Shown in pieces: positions 24,414 through 33,904 of a stretch of 64,000 bases of DNA (position 1 is the first letter of the stretch; each line of letters starts with the position of its first letter). Under the pieces are notes generated by a model that saw only the letters and a list, made by a program, of their open reading frames with translations, did no database searches and was not told the origin of the DNA. The DNA is from Alphaproteobacteria bacterium (GTDB taxonomy: Bacteria; Pseudomonadota; Alphaproteobacteria; CAAGCB01; CAG-977): assembly GCA_900768465.1 (NCBI GenBank), contig CAAGCY010000006.1, positions 1 to 64,000 on the forward strand, in the 5' to 3' direction. The position numbers and the translations under genes were made by a program.

Positions 24414-25391
24414 ATGGAACGGGAAAAAACGGTTGCCGCCCGCAGTTTTCAGCGGTTAAAAGACTATATGAACGCCAATATCGTCGGACAGGCGGATTTG
24501 GTGGACAAGCTGTTGGTCGCTTTGCTGGCGGACGGTCATTTGCTGGTCGAAGGCGCGCCGGGACTGGCGAAAACAAAGGCAATCAAAAAACTGTCCGAAG
24601 CCATTGAAGGCGACGATCAGCGTATTCAGTTCACGCCCGACTTGCTGCCGTCCGATATTACGGGCAGCGATATTTACCGTCCCGAAACGGGCGATTTCAA
24701 ATTCCAAGCGGGACCGATTTTCCACAACTTGATTTTGGCTGACGAAATCAACCGCGCGCCCGCGAAAGTGCAGTCGGCTTTGCTGGAAGCCATGGCGGAA
24801 CGGCAAGTCACCGTCGGCGGAAAAACATACCGTTTGCCCGCTTTGTTTATGGTTATGGCGACCCAAAACCCGATAGAGCAGGAAGGGACGTATCCTTTGC
24901 CGGAAGCGCAGCTTGACCGTTTTTTGATGTATGTCAAAATCGACCAGCCCGACGCGGCGGCGGAACGTCGGATTTTGCAGATTGTCCGCAACGAAGCGCT
25001 GGAGGAGGGGGCTGAAATCCCCGTCGAGGTTATGCCTCAGCAGCGTGTTTTTGAAGCCCGCCGCGAAGTTTTGAACGTGCATTTGTCCCCCGCTTTGGAG
25101 GAATATGTCATTCAGCTGGTCATGGCGACGCGCAAACCCGAAAAATACGGCGAAAAGTTCAAACGCTTGGTCGCTTTCGGGGCAAGCCCGCGCGGCACAA
25201 TCGCGCTTGACCGCTGTGCGCGGGCGAAAGCGTGGCTGGCGGGGCGCGATTTTGTCCTGCCCGAAGACGTGCACGGCATCGTCCATGATGTTCTGCGCCA
25301 CCGCGTCATTTTGACGTTTGAAGCCGAAGCCGAGGGCATTACGCCCGACAGCTTTTTGGATTTGCTGTTGAAACGGGTGCCTTTGCCGTAA
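24414..25391 (+). CDS. moxR: MoxR-family AAA+ ATPase
   Basis: The 325-residue protein has Walker A GAPGLAKT (47-54), Walker B LILADEINRAP, sensor-1 MVMATQNPIEQEGTYPLPEAQLDRF and a C-terminal helical lid. MoxR ATPases act as chaperones with DUF58 and vWA partners to activate metal-dependent or membrane complexes. AAAGGAG precedes the ATG 31 bases after the GT87-like gene, so it may have joined the suf transcript. Its TAA overlaps the DUF58 ATG (TAATG). Confidence 0.93.
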   Translation: MEREKTVAARSFQRLKDYMNANIVGQADLVDKLLVALLADGHLLVEGAPGLAKTKAIKKLSEAIEGDDQRIQFTPDLLPSDITGSDIYRPETGDFKFQAGPIFHNLILADEINRAPAKVQSALLEAMAERQVTVGGKTYRLPALFMVMATQNPIEQEGTYPLPEAQLDRFLMYVKIDQPDAAAERRILQIVRNEALEEGAEIPVEVMPQQRVFEARREVLNVHLSPALEEYVIQLVMATRKPEKYGEKFKRLVAFGASPRGTIALDRCARAKAWLAGRDFVLPEDVHGIVHDVLRHRVILTFEAEAEGITPDSFLDLLLKRVPLP

Positions 25392-26350
25392 TGCTGGAAA
25401 AACTGCGCACATTGCTGAAAGCCGAACACACCGAAGAAAATCGGGAAAACGGCGTTTCGGTCGCTTTGTCGGATTTGACGGCGATGAAGCGTTTTGTGCG
25501 GCTGTTGTCGTTTGATACGCGCGGCGTGTCGCGCTCCGAAGGATTCGGACAGCACCGTTCGCCGTTTCGCGGACGCGGCATGGAGTTCGACGAAGTGCGA
25601 TCCTATCACGCGGGCGACGACGTGCGGTTGATAGACTGGCGCGTAACCGCGCGGACGGGAAAGCCCTATACCAAATTGTACCGCGAAGAACGCGACCGTC
25701 CCGTTTTGTTTTTGGGCGATTTTCGCAGTTTTATGAAATTCGGAACGCGCAAAGCCTTTAAATCCGTCGTCGCGGCAAAAGCTTTGGCGGCTTTGGCGTG
25801 GGCGTCGCGCGAAAACGGCGATAAAATCGGCGCGCTGATTGTGTCGTCGGACGGCTTTGTCAAAGTCGCTCCGCACCGTCAAATGCGGCGGCTGATGGAA
25901 GTGTTCAACGCGACCGTTTCCGCCTGCAACGATTTGCGTTCTGCCGGCGGGGAACCCGCTTTGTCCGACGTTTTGGCGGAATTGCGCCGTGTCAGCAAAA
26001 CGGGCGGACGTGTTTTCGTGTTGAGCGACTTTCACGACTTTGACGCGGATTCCGAAAAACATCTGGCGGCAATCGGGGCGCACTGCGATACGGTGTGCGT
26101 GCAGATTTTCGATCCGTTGGAAGCCGATCCGCCGCCGTCGGGAACATATCGGGTCAGCGACGGACAAAACATTATGACTTTGCCCGCCGACGACGATGCT
26201 TGGCGCGCGGCGTACACGCGGCGTTTTGAAACGGCGCGCAAGCGTGTTTCCGATTTTTGTCTGGCGCACAAAATGCTGTATGTTCCCGTCCGAACGGACG
26301 ACGATTTGATTCGGACTTTGCGCTCCGCCTTGTTTGAAAGGAAAGGGTAA
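25391..26350 (+). CDS. DUF58 (vWA-like) protein, MoxR partner
   Basis: 319 residues. The DUF58 signature is clear: SEGFGQHRSPFRGRGMEFDEVRSYHAGDDVRLIDWRVTART followed by a REERDRPVLFLGDF strand with the MIDAS-like aspartate. There is no membrane segment, unlike some family members. It is translationally coupled at both ends by 1-base TAATG overlaps with the MoxR and DUF4381 genes, an arrangement typical of this module. Confidence 0.9.
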   Translation: MLEKLRTLLKAEHTEENRENGVSVALSDLTAMKRFVRLLSFDTRGVSRSEGFGQHRSPFRGRGMEFDEVRSYHAGDDVRLIDWRVTARTGKPYTKLYREERDRPVLFLGDFRSFMKFGTRKAFKSVVAAKALAALAWASRENGDKIGALIVSSDGFVKVAPHRQMRRLMEVFNATVSACNDLRSAGGEPALSDVLAELRRVSKTGGRVFVLSDFHDFDADSEKHLAAIGAHCDTVCVQIFDPLEADPPPSGTYRVSDGQNIMTLPADDDAWRAAYTRRFETARKRVSDFCLAHKMLYVPVRTDDDLIRTLRSALFERKG

Positions 26351-26817
26351 TGCCGTCGAATATCGATTTGTCGGGATTGAAAGACATTCATCTGCCGCCC
26401 GTGCCGTCGGCTTTTCCGCCGAACGAAAACATATGGTACATATCGGCGGGCGTGATTGTCCTTGCCTTTTTAATCCGCTTTGCTCTGAAACGTCGGCGTC
26501 AAGTGACGGCAAAAGCGTACGCCTTCGCCGAAATCGAACGGATTGCAAAACGGGGGACGGCGCGCGACAAAATCACGGCTTTGCTGGGGCTGTTGCGGCG
26601 CATGGCGTTGATGAAGTTCCCGAAAGAACGGGTTGCCGTCCTGCACGGAACGCAATGGAGTACTTTTTTAAAGGATACGCTGAAAAGCAAAACGCTGGAC
26701 GCGCGGGCGGCGTATTTAATCGAACAGGCGGCGTACTTGCCCCCCGATCAGCTGAAAAACACCGATGTTGCGCCGCTTGCTGCCGTGGTCAGGCAATGGG
26801 CGGCGGAACACTTATAA
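26350..26817 (+). CDS. DUF4381 membrane protein, MoxR module
   Basis: This 155-residue protein has a short periplasmic N-terminus (LSGLKDIHLPPVPSAFPP), one membrane helix (IWYISAGVIVLAFLI) and a cytoplasmic helical domain with the ITALLGLLRRMALMKFPKERVAVLHGTQWSTFL segment characteristic of DUF4381. In the usual MoxR-DUF58-DUF4381 cluster, vWA-domain (BatA/BatB) genes follow; here the next gene is convergent, so the cluster ends early. The stop shares TTATAA with the convergent GNAT gene. Confidence 0.88.
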   Translation: MPSNIDLSGLKDIHLPPVPSAFPPNENIWYISAGVIVLAFLIRFALKRRRQVTAKAYAFAEIERIAKRGTARDKITALLGLLRRMALMKFPKERVAVLHGTQWSTFLKDTLKSKTLDARAAYLIEQAAYLPPDQLKNTDVAPLAAVVRQWAAEHL

Positions 26818-27369
26818 GGTTTTGCGCATCAAAATCGCGTCTTCTTCGGGTTTGTTGTCGGGCGTGAAGAAATTGATAATCCGACCGATTTCCTTGAAGC
26901 CGCCTTTTTCATAGATGTGATGCGCGGCGTTCCATTTTTCGGACACAATCAAGATGAATTCGTCGACGGCGGGATATTTCGTCCGAATCCGTTTTTCCAG
27001 CGCTTGAAACAATCCCGTCCCGATTTGCCGTCCGCGCCAATCGGAACGCGCGGCAAACGATGTGATGTACAACTGCGTTCCCTGCGGATTGTGGGCTTTC
27101 TGCGGATCGTGTCCGAGGGCGAGCGTTTCCGAATCCAGCGCCATATCCTTGTGCCAGATTTCGGAACAGATATATGCGCCGACTTGCCCCGTTTCGTAAT
27201 CTTCGGCAACCAGAAAACCGTCGCGAAACGCGTCAATCCGCTTTTCGTACAAATCGCTGTCTTCCTGTACACCGGCATCGAACGCCCCTTTTTCGATTTC
27301 CATCACCGCATTCAAATCCTGCGGACGGACGGGGCGGAACAGAATACTGTCGGGCAAATTAAGCAACAT
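26812..27369 (-). CDS. GNAT-family N-acetyltransferase
   Basis: 185 residues from the ATG at 27369. A GGGAG ribosome site supports this start rather than the ATG at 27384. The GNAT core is visible: N-terminal [20 protein letters not shown], the [25 protein letters not shown] acetyl-CoA loop (RxxGxG/A type) and the late [17 protein letters not shown] motif. The substrate is unknown. It is not RimI, since the C-terminal residues differ and the protein is longer. Confidence 0.85.
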   Translation of the reverse strand: MLLNLPDSILFRPVRPQDLNAVMEIEKGAFDAGVQEDSDLYEKRIDAFRDGFLVAEDYETGQVGAYICSEIWHKDMALDSETLALGHDPQKAHNPQGTQLYITSFAARSDWRGRQIGTGLFQALEKRIRTKYPAVDEFILIVSEKWNAAHHIYEKGGFKEIGRIINFFTPDNKPEEDAILMRKTL

Positions 27370-27483
27370 TTTAAAAACTCCCATTCAAATATTTTGGCAA
27401 AAGCTGTTTTTGTCCTTGAAATGTTGTCCGAAAAGCGGGTAAAAATCAAACAGTATTTTTTATCAAAGAGCTTCGAGGCTGTC

Positions 27484-29187
27484 ATGACGAAATATCTGAT
27501 TACAAGCGCACTGCCGTACATCAACGGCATCAAACATCTGGGCAATCTGGTCGGCTCCATGCTGCCCGCCGACGTTTATTCGCGGTTTTTGCGCCAAACG
27601 GGCGAGGATGTTCTGTTTATTTGCGCAACCGACGAACACGGTACGCCCGCAGAGCTGGCGGCGCTGGAAAAACATCAGGATGTCGAAACATTCTGCACCG
27701 AACAGCACGAAGTCCAAAAGGATATTTATCGTCGCTTCAACCTGTCGTTTGACCATTTCGGTCGGTCGTCTTCGGATGAAAATACCAAGCTGACCCAGCA
27801 TATGTGCAAAAAGCTGATGGAAAACGGCTATATCGAGGAACGCACCATCAAACAGGTTTATTCCGTTGATGACGGGCGCTTTTTGCCCGACCGCTACATC
27901 GTCGGGACTTGCCCGCACTGCGGATACGAAGCCGCCCGCGGCGACCAATGCGAAAACTGCACGCGCGTGCTTGATCCGACGGACTTGATTAACCCGCGTT
28001 CCGCCGTGTCGGGATCGCACAACTTGGAAATCAAGGACAGCAAGCACTTGTTCCTGAAACTGCCGATGCTGGAAGGCGAATTGACGAAATTCATCGACTC
28101 CCACGAAGCCGAATGGCCCGTCGTTGTGACTTCGATTGCCCGCAAATGGCTGAAAGAGGGATTGCGCGAACGCTGCATCACCCGCGATTTGAAGTGGGGG
28201 ATTCCCGTTCCGTGCGACGGCTTTGACGGCAAAGTGTTTTATGTGTGGTTCGACGCTCCGATCGAATATATCGGCGCGACGGCGGAATGGGCGGAAAAAG
28301 ACCCCGAAAACCGCAACTGGAAAGACTGGTGGTATGACACCCGCGATGTCCGCTATGTCGAATTTATGGCAAAGGACAACATTCCTTTCCACACGATTAT
28401 GTTCCCCGCGACTTTGCTGGGCGTGCGCGAACCGTGGAAAAAGGTCGATTATATCAAAGGATTCAACTGGCTGACGTTCTATGGCGGAAAGTTCTCCACA
28501 TCGCAGAAACGCGGCATTTTCACCAATCAGGCTCTGGACGAATTCAATGCCGACTATTGGCGTTACTGGCTGATGGCAAACGCGCCCGAAAATTCGGATT
28601 CAAGCTTTACGTTTACGGGCTTTGCCGCGACAATCAACAAAGACTTGAACGACGTTTTGGGCAATTTCGTCAACCGCATTTTGAAAATGACGGCGTCCAA
28701 AATCGGCACAAACGTTCCTGCGGGCGGCGAATGGGGCGATATGGAACGCGAATTCATCCGCGTGTTGTCCGCCCGTATTGCCGATTATTCCAAATACATG
28801 CGCGAAATGGAATTCCGCAAAGCTTTGGTCGAACTGCGTGCGATTTGGGTGGAAGGCAACAACTATCTGACTGCCGCCGCGCCGTGGACGGTAATCAAGG
28901 AAAATCCTGAACAGGCGGCGATGATTTTGCGTATGGCACTGAACGTCATTCGCTTGTACGCCGTTTTGTCCGCGCCCGTTATTCCCGAAACTTCGGCGGA
29001 GATGCTGAAACTGCTGAACCTGAACCCCGCCGAATTGGGGTGGGTCGGCGACGATTTGACTTCGGAACTGCAAAAACTGCCCGCGGGACACGCCTTTACC
29101 GTTCCCGAAACGCCGCTGTTCCAAAAAATCACACCCGAGCGCGTCGCAGAGTTGTGTGAACGCTACGGGGCGGATCCGAACGAATGA
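27484..29187 (+). CDS. metG: Methionyl-tRNA synthetase
   Basis: The 567-residue class I synthetase has a HIGH-like motif reading HLGN (18-21, in [11 protein letters not shown]) and a knuckle with CPHC (143-146) and CENC (156-159). The KMSKS loop is replaced by KFSTS (336-340, [11 protein letters not shown]). A C-terminal anticodon-binding helical domain is present (about 400-540); the C-terminal EMAP-like domain is absent. It charges tRNA-Met. GAGG lies seven bases before the ATG at 27484; a longer upstream frame is not supported. Its TGA overlaps the next ATG. Confidence 0.95.
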   Translation: MTKYLITSALPYINGIKHLGNLVGSMLPADVYSRFLRQTGEDVLFICATDEHGTPAELAALEKHQDVETFCTEQHEVQKDIYRRFNLSFDHFGRSSSDENTKLTQHMCKKLMENGYIEERTIKQVYSVDDGRFLPDRYIVGTCPHCGYEAARGDQCENCTRVLDPTDLINPRSAVSGSHNLEIKDSKHLFLKLPMLEGELTKFIDSHEAEWPVVVTSIARKWLKEGLRERCITRDLKWGIPVPCDGFDGKVFYVWFDAPIEYIGATAEWAEKDPENRNWKDWWYDTRDVRYVEFMAKDNIPFHTIMFPATLLGVREPWKKVDYIKGFNWLTFYGGKFSTSQKRGIFTNQALDEFNADYWRYWLMANAPENSDSSFTFTGFAATINKDLNDVLGNFVNRILKMTASKIGTNVPAGGEWGDMEREFIRVLSARIADYSKYMREMEFRKALVELRAIWVEGNNYLTAAAPWTVIKENPEQAAMILRMALNVIRLYAVLSAPVIPETSAEMLKLLNLNPAELGWVGDDLTSELQKLPAGHAFTVPETPLFQKITPERVAELCERYGADPNE

Positions 29188-29951
29188 TAATCAAACTGGT
29201 CAAAGGTTTTCTGGCTTTTTTAAACGACGGTCGGCGGCTTTTGATGTGGTTTGTCAAAAGTCCGCTGGCTGTTGCTGTTGTGTTGTGCCTGTTTTTCGGG
29301 GCTTTTTATATGGCGGGCATCGCACCGAATCAAATCGGCGGCTGGTTTAAAAATACAGCCGCCCCCGCAGTCGGAAAGCGAATTGATTATTTAAAATCGG
29401 ATGCGGCGGGCATGACCGATTTTGCCAAAAAGAAATTGGCGGAAAAAGGTGTCGTTTTGAAAAAAAAGACGCCTGTGAAAAAGCAAGTACGTCCGACGGA
29501 AAAAGAAACGACGGAGATAGAAATAGCGGATATCGAAGCGTTTGAAGGTGAAATGCTGGGGATGAAACGTCCGAGCCGCGCCGCTTCGTCCTCCGCTTCC
29601 GACGAAGCCGAAGCCGTTCAAGCGCGACAGCGGCAAGCCGAGGACAAAGTGGCTTGGGCGCAAATTATGCAAGCGCCGCCCGAAGTCGATCCTTTGGCTG
29701 ATGTTGACGAATCCGAAATCGTTCAAGGTGTCGCAAGTGTCATCGGCGCGGATAAAATCAAGGTGGACGGGCAAACGCTGAAGCTGGCGGTTAAAATCCG
29801 TTCGGGAAAAGCGGGCGAAGCGTATCAGGCTTTGAAACAGACGGCGGATTCCGTAACGGTGCGCTGTTTGCTGCCTGCCGACGATGCGATGTGTTTTCAC
29901 AACAACCGCGACATTACCGATATTTTGCGCGACAGACTGCTGGTGTATTAA
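29184..29951 (+). CDS. Membrane-anchored protein with degenerate SNase-like C-terminus
   Basis: The protein (255 residues) has one N-terminal membrane helix (about 20-48), a long charged linker rich in Lys, Glu and Ala, then a C-terminal globular domain. The segment [16 protein letters not shown] resembles the VIDGDTIKVxGQxxRL entry of staphylococcal nuclease-like OB folds, followed by [20 protein letters not shown]. The first catalytic Asp of that family is replaced by Gly, so nuclease activity is doubtful. It is coupled to metG through ATGA and ends on TTAA shared with yqgE. The assignment is tentative. Confidence 0.5.
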   Translation: MIIKLVKGFLAFLNDGRRLLMWFVKSPLAVAVVLCLFFGAFYMAGIAPNQIGGWFKNTAAPAVGKRIDYLKSDAAGMTDFAKKKLAEKGVVLKKKTPVKKQVRPTEKETTEIEIADIEAFEGEMLGMKRPSRAASSSASDEAEAVQARQRQAEDKVAWAQIMQAPPEVDPLADVDESEIVQGVASVIGADKIKVDGQTLKLAVKIRSGKAGEAYQALKQTADSVTVRCLLPADDAMCFHNNRDITDILRDRLLVY

Positions 29952-30502
29952 GCTTTTCCCTGTTCCGCCGACAGGCGCAGCGGGTCGATTCCCAAAGCGC
30001 GCAGCGCGAATTCCCATTTCTTTTCCAACCGCCAATCAAACAGCAAATCGTTGGACGCTGAAACGGGCAGCCACGCGTTTTGTTTCAGTTCCTCCTCCAG
30101 CTGTCCCGCGCCCCAGCCCGCATAGCCCAGCATAATCAGAAAGCTTTTGGGACCGCCGCCGTGCGCGATGTCGCGGATGATTTCCGTTGTGACCGTCAAA
30201 GACATTTGCGTTCCGACGGGCAGGGTTGCCGTTCCCGTATATTCGGGGGAATGCAGGACAAAGCCGCGGTTGGCGTCTATCGGACCGCCGCTCAGAATAG
30301 GGATGTTTCCGATTTCCGGCGCGGATTCGATGTTCAGCTGGTTTAACAGCGACGCAAAGGAAACGTCTTCGGTTTGTTTGTTGATAACCAATCCCATGGC
30401 GCCTTGTTCCGAATGGGCGCACAGAAAAACGACCGCTTTTTCAAAACGTTCGTCCTCCATTCCCGGCATAGCCACCAAACATTGTCCGCTTAACGTCGCC
30501 AT
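29948..30502 (-). CDS. yqgE: YqgE/AlgH family protein (UPF0301)
   Basis: The 184-residue protein carries the full signature: N-terminal LSGQCLVAMPGMEDERFEKAVVFLC, GAMGLVINK, ILSGGPIDANRGFVLHS and FLIMLGYAGWGAGQLEEEL. The family is widely conserved and its biochemical role is unsettled; AlgH influences alginate in Pseudomonas. It is a single gene facing the metG operon. Confidence 0.95.
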   Translation of the reverse strand: MATLSGQCLVAMPGMEDERFEKAVVFLCAHSEQGAMGLVINKQTEDVSFASLLNQLNIESAPEIGNIPILSGGPIDANRGFVLHSPEYTGTATLPVGTQMSLTVTTEIIRDIAHGGGPKSFLIMLGYAGWGAGQLEEELKQNAWLPVSASNDLLFDWRLEKKWEFALRALGIDPLRLSAEQGKA

Positions 30503-30574
30503 GATTTCCTCGTTTTCAAACCTTGAATTGTATGTTATCCTGAACGAACTTAATACAAGATAAAGGAAATTAAA

Positions 30575-32962
30575 ATGTTTCGCTTTGTTTTTTTTGCTTT
30601 TTTTCTGATTTTTTTAAATGATGTTCAGGCAAAAGTCATTCCTTTTACGGTTGGCGATTTACAGACGTACAAATCCTTGGACAGCGGTGAAAAGCTGTCG
30701 TATTTGATGGATTTTTACAAAAAAAACAAAGCAATCGGAGCGACGGACGGCGAAATCATTAACGAAATCGTCAAGATTGATGAAATTCAAAATGATTCCG
30801 CGTTTCAAACGTTTTCCAAATTTTCATCGAAAATCAAAAGCGTCCAAGGATATATCAACACCGCGCTACACGACATCAACCAAGACATTGCGTCGCGCAA
30901 TCCGGGGCGTGACGATTTGCTTATTAATCCCGACGATTCTTCGACATGGAAAAATATTCAATACGTTGCCGTCGGCGACAAAAGCATTAAAGACTATATC
31001 GACAGTTATTCAAAGGACAAATTCTTTTCCGAACCCGTTTATACGGATGACGGGGCGGTTTTGCTGGCGTCTTGCGCCCGAACGGGCGGTAAAACGGAAG
31101 TGTTGATGGGGTATATGCTGTTGATGAAAGACGGTGTTTCCGTTTTGTATCAAAAAGAAGGCGAAGCGCCGATTGTGCCGAGTCTGGATTTTTCCAATTC
31201 GGAAAACGTCGCCCTCGGAAACGCCGTATATCCTTTGCGTCAATCTTTGCCTGATGCGGGCGGGCTGGGATATGTCAAAGAAGTCGTTCTGCCGTTTTCC
31301 GTTACCATTAAAAATCTGGCAAAGCCCGCAGTCATTCGCGCGGAGTTGACGGCGAATGTCTGTCGGAACGGGGATTGCGCCGTTAAAACTTTTCCGCAAG
31401 CGGAATATACGATTTTTCTCTCGCTTTTGGAATCGTCGATATGCACGGAATTGGAACAGAAAAGATATAACGCGCCTGCGAACCGCCATGCGGGAATTCG
31501 GATAAAAGGCGTTGCTTTTCAACGTGAAAAAGACGCGGCGAATTTGATTGTGCGGGTTGAAACGCCGTTTTCGTTCGCTGGACAGCCGGAACTGCAAATC
31601 GCAAACACGGAAGGATTGTTGTTTGACTCGCCTTTCGTCGGCAAGGACAACGGCGTCTTTTTTTACCGTGTTCGTTTGAAAAATCCGGAACAGCTGAAAG
31701 GAAAAAAAGAGGTCGCTCTGACTCTGACGTTCTACAATGCGGTCAAAGCCGACGAATTTTCCGTCAAAGTCAAAACAAAAAACAAGTTTCTCAATTCAAC
31801 CGCGACAACGTTTTCTGGATGCGTTGATGCGTTTTTTTCGGGGATTCCCTTTATCTTGTTGACGCCTTTGTTTTCGGCGTTGCTGTTGTTGGTTTATGCG
31901 CTGATTGCGGCGCCGAATCGGTCTGTTCGCCGCGCGGATTTTTTCTTTGACGGATTGGCAGAGGGCGGAAAAATCGTTGCCGCGTTTTACGCCGTTTTGT
32001 TGCTGGCGGGCGCGGGATTGCCGAAATCGTTTTTTTGGGGCGTGCAGTTCGAATCGCCATGGCTGAATTTTATGTATGCCGCATTGTTCGCGGCGGCGGC
32101 GATTGTTTTGCCAAAGCTGTTTGATGACGATTTTGTAAACCGCATCAGCTTTTTGAAGGCGGGCGAACCGCCGCTCAAAGCGGGCTTTTTAACGGCGATT
32201 GTATGCGGCGGATTGTTGCTGTTTACGCCTGAAATCAAACGTTTTTACGATGTTTATACGTTGTTGAGCCGTTCGCCTGTTTTGTACACAGGCTTGTTCC
32301 TGTTGGCAATCATGACGCCGTTTGCGATTGTCGCTTTGCTTGACCGCTTGGCGGAAAAAGAGCTGCCCCCCATCAAGGGTATGCGTCTGTTTATCGTTTT
32401 CCCGTTGTTAGCGCAAGTTATTTTGCTGTTGTTTTTGACGGGATTGGAAATCGGATTGTGGCGCGGTATCGGAGCCGTTGTTTTGCTGGGAGCGGCAACG
32501 GCGGCAATGTTCCGTTTCAATCGGAAAAAAGTCGCAATTGCGGTCGCGGTGCTGAGTTTGCCGATTGTTCCTTTTGTGCCGAACGAATACGACTTTAACG
32601 CTTTGGGGGCGCAAAGCTTTGACGAACAAGTTTTGAAAAAAGCCGTTGAGGATGGAAAATCGGTGTATTTGAACGTAACGGAAAGCGGCTGTTTGGTTTG
32701 TCAAATCAACCGATTGATGATGATGTACAAGGGCGGACGCAAAGAAATCAAACAAGGCAAACTGATTGTGATGGGCGTTCCTTACGCGCATCCGTTTGCG
32801 CGGCGGATGTTGAACGGAACGGGGCAGGACAGATTGCCCGCGAACCTGATTTTTTCACCGAAATCGCCGTCAGGGAAAATATTGCCGTCGGTTATCGGAC
32901 CGTGGCTTGCACCCGATATTGTGCGTGAAAATGTTCAGCCTTTGAGCAAATCGACAAACTGA
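30575..32962 (+). CDS. DsbD/ScsB-like protein lacking a membrane redox cysteine
   Basis: This 795-residue protein has a signal peptide (MFRFVFFAFFLIFLNDVQA), a ~400-residue periplasmic part with immunoglobulin-like strands, about eight membrane segments (420-670) and a C-terminal thioredoxin-like domain with C706-L-V-C709. In the DsbD/ScsB family the membrane part holds one Cys in each of two half-repeats (TPCxLP and TPCxxPF). Here the first position reads LLTPLFSALL without Cys, and only TAIVCGGLL near 539 retains one. Electron transfer across the membrane by the usual route is therefore unlikely unless another thiol substitutes. AAGGA lies eight bases before the ATG. The 3' end overlaps ybaK by 28 bases. 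Confidence 0.65.
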   Translation: MFRFVFFAFFLIFLNDVQAKVIPFTVGDLQTYKSLDSGEKLSYLMDFYKKNKAIGATDGEIINEIVKIDEIQNDSAFQTFSKFSSKIKSVQGYINTALHDINQDIASRNPGRDDLLINPDDSSTWKNIQYVAVGDKSIKDYIDSYSKDKFFSEPVYTDDGAVLLASCARTGGKTEVLMGYMLLMKDGVSVLYQKEGEAPIVPSLDFSNSENVALGNAVYPLRQSLPDAGGLGYVKEVVLPFSVTIKNLAKPAVIRAELTANVCRNGDCAVKTFPQAEYTIFLSLLESSICTELEQKRYNAPANRHAGIRIKGVAFQREKDAANLIVRVETPFSFAGQPELQIANTEGLLFDSPFVGKDNGVFFYRVRLKNPEQLKGKKEVALTLTFYNAVKADEFSVKVKTKNKFLNSTATTFSGCVDAFFSGIPFILLTPLFSALLLLVYALIAAPNRSVRRADFFFDGLAEGGKIVAAFYAVLLLAGAGLPKSFFWGVQFESPWLNFMYAALFAAAAIVLPKLFDDDFVNRISFLKAGEPPLKAGFLTAIVCGGLLLFTPEIKRFYDVYTLLSRSPVLYTGLFLLAIMTPFAIVALLDRLAEKELPPIKGMRLFIVFPLLAQVILLLFLTGLEIGLWRGIGAVVLLGAATAAMFRFNRKKVAIAVAVLSLPIVPFVPNEYDFNALGAQSFDEQVLKKAVEDGKSVYLNVTESGCLVCQINRLMMMYKGGRKEIKQGKLIVMGVPYAHPFARRMLNGTGQDRLPANLIFSPKSPSGKILPSVIGPWLAPDIVRENVQPLSKSTN

Positions 32963-33417
32963 GCGTCTAAATACGCGGCAACGTCCTGCGGGGCTAAGCT
33001 CAAGTTCACGCCAACTTTGCCCGCACTGATGCAGAATTTGTCGTACAGCAGAGCCGTTTCGTCGATGAACGTCGGAAACGGCTTTTTCATGCCGACGGGC
33101 GAACATCCGCCGTGAACGTATCCCGTCAGCGGCAACAGCTGTTTTTGGGCTATCATCTCGATGCTTTTTTGTCCTGCGGCTTTGGCGGCTTTTTTCAAGT
33201 CCAATTCGCCGATAGACGGAACGACAAAAACAAAGTGTTCGTGCGTCGGCGATTGAGTCACAAGTGTTTTGAACACCTGTTCGGGGGCTTGTCCGATTTT
33301 GGCGGCGACGGATTTGGCATCGATTTTTCCGTCAGTCGTTTCGTATTCGTAAAATTCAAAAGGCACTTTAGCCTGTTCCAACAGGCGCATGGCATTGGTT
33401 TTCTTTAACGCAGTCAT
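32935..33417 (-). CDS. ybaK: Cys-tRNA(Pro)/Cys-tRNA(Cys) deacylase YbaK
   Basis: 160 residues, matching YbaK/EbsC: N-terminal KKTNAMRLLEQAKVPFEFYEYE, the AAKIGQAPEQVFKTLV motif with the catalytic Lys, VVPSIGELDLKKAAKAAG and the GGCSPVGMKKPFPTFIDETA block. It hydrolyses Cys mischarged on tRNA-Pro, acting alongside ProRS. Its ATG overlaps the stop of the upstream small gene by four bases. Confidence 0.94.
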   Translation of the reverse strand: MTALKKTNAMRLLEQAKVPFEFYEYETTDGKIDAKSVAAKIGQAPEQVFKTLVTQSPTHEHFVFVVPSIGELDLKKAAKAAGQKSIEMIAQKQLLPLTGYVHGGCSPVGMKKPFPTFIDETALLYDKFCISAGKVGVNLSLAPQDVAAYLDAQFVDLLKG

Positions 33418-33899
33418 TGGATTTTCCCGATTTTTCTAAAGATTTTGTCGCGCGGACGGTCGCCCGACGGTTCCAAATCCGCTTCAATCAGCAAAGGAAT
33501 CAGCAGGATTTGCCGTTTCAAAGCCTCTTTGTTTTTCAAACGGTACGCGCGGTAGGCTTCGCGGTCGGACAGGGGCATTTTTGCGATTTCCCCGATCTCC
33601 GCACGCAAAGCGGCGGATTGCAGTTCGGCTTGCTTTTCGCGCAGGACGGCGGCATAAGTTTCCGCCTGTGCCAAGTCGGGCTGTTTTTGGGCAAGGGCTT
33701 GCAGAATTTTCGTTTGTTCCGCCAAAACATCGGCGTAATCAAGCGTATTCAGCTTTTGTTCCAAATCGCGCACGATTTCGCGTCCCTGCGACGTCAGTTT
33801 GGCTTCCAAGGGCAGGGGAAACCGTTCCCGCGGGGCAAAAGCGACCGTCGCCGCCCCCGCCGCAAAGCAAATAATTCCTGTCAAAACGGTTTTGTTCAC
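33414..33899 (-). CDS. Membrane-anchored or exported helical protein of unknown function
   Basis: The protein (161 residues) begins with an uncleaved-looking hydrophobic segment (TVLTGIICFAAGAATVAFA), then a mostly helical, Ala/Gln/Glu-rich region (about 35-125) likely to form a coiled coil, ending with a basic tail. No family is recognised. It is coupled to ybaK by a 4-base overlap and lies five bases after the pepN stop, so the three minus-strand genes form one unit. Confidence 0.7.
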   Translation of the reverse strand: MNKTVLTGIICFAAGAATVAFAPRERFPLPLEAKLTSQGREIVRDLEQKLNTLDYADVLAEQTKILQALAQKQPDLAQAETYAAVLREKQAELQSAALRAEIGEIAKMPLSDREAYRAYRLKNKEALKRQILLIPLLIEADLEPSGDRPRDKIFRKIGKIQ

Positions 33900-33904
33900 G
33901 GGGG

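Noticed and set aside
25112..26548. 478-codon minus-strand ORF across the MoxR module
   Set aside because: It overlaps three recognisable genes in antisense and has no motif of its own.
26917..27483. N-terminal extension of the metG frame by 189 codons
   Set aside because: It runs antisense through the GNAT gene; the family start and a ribosome site are at 27484.
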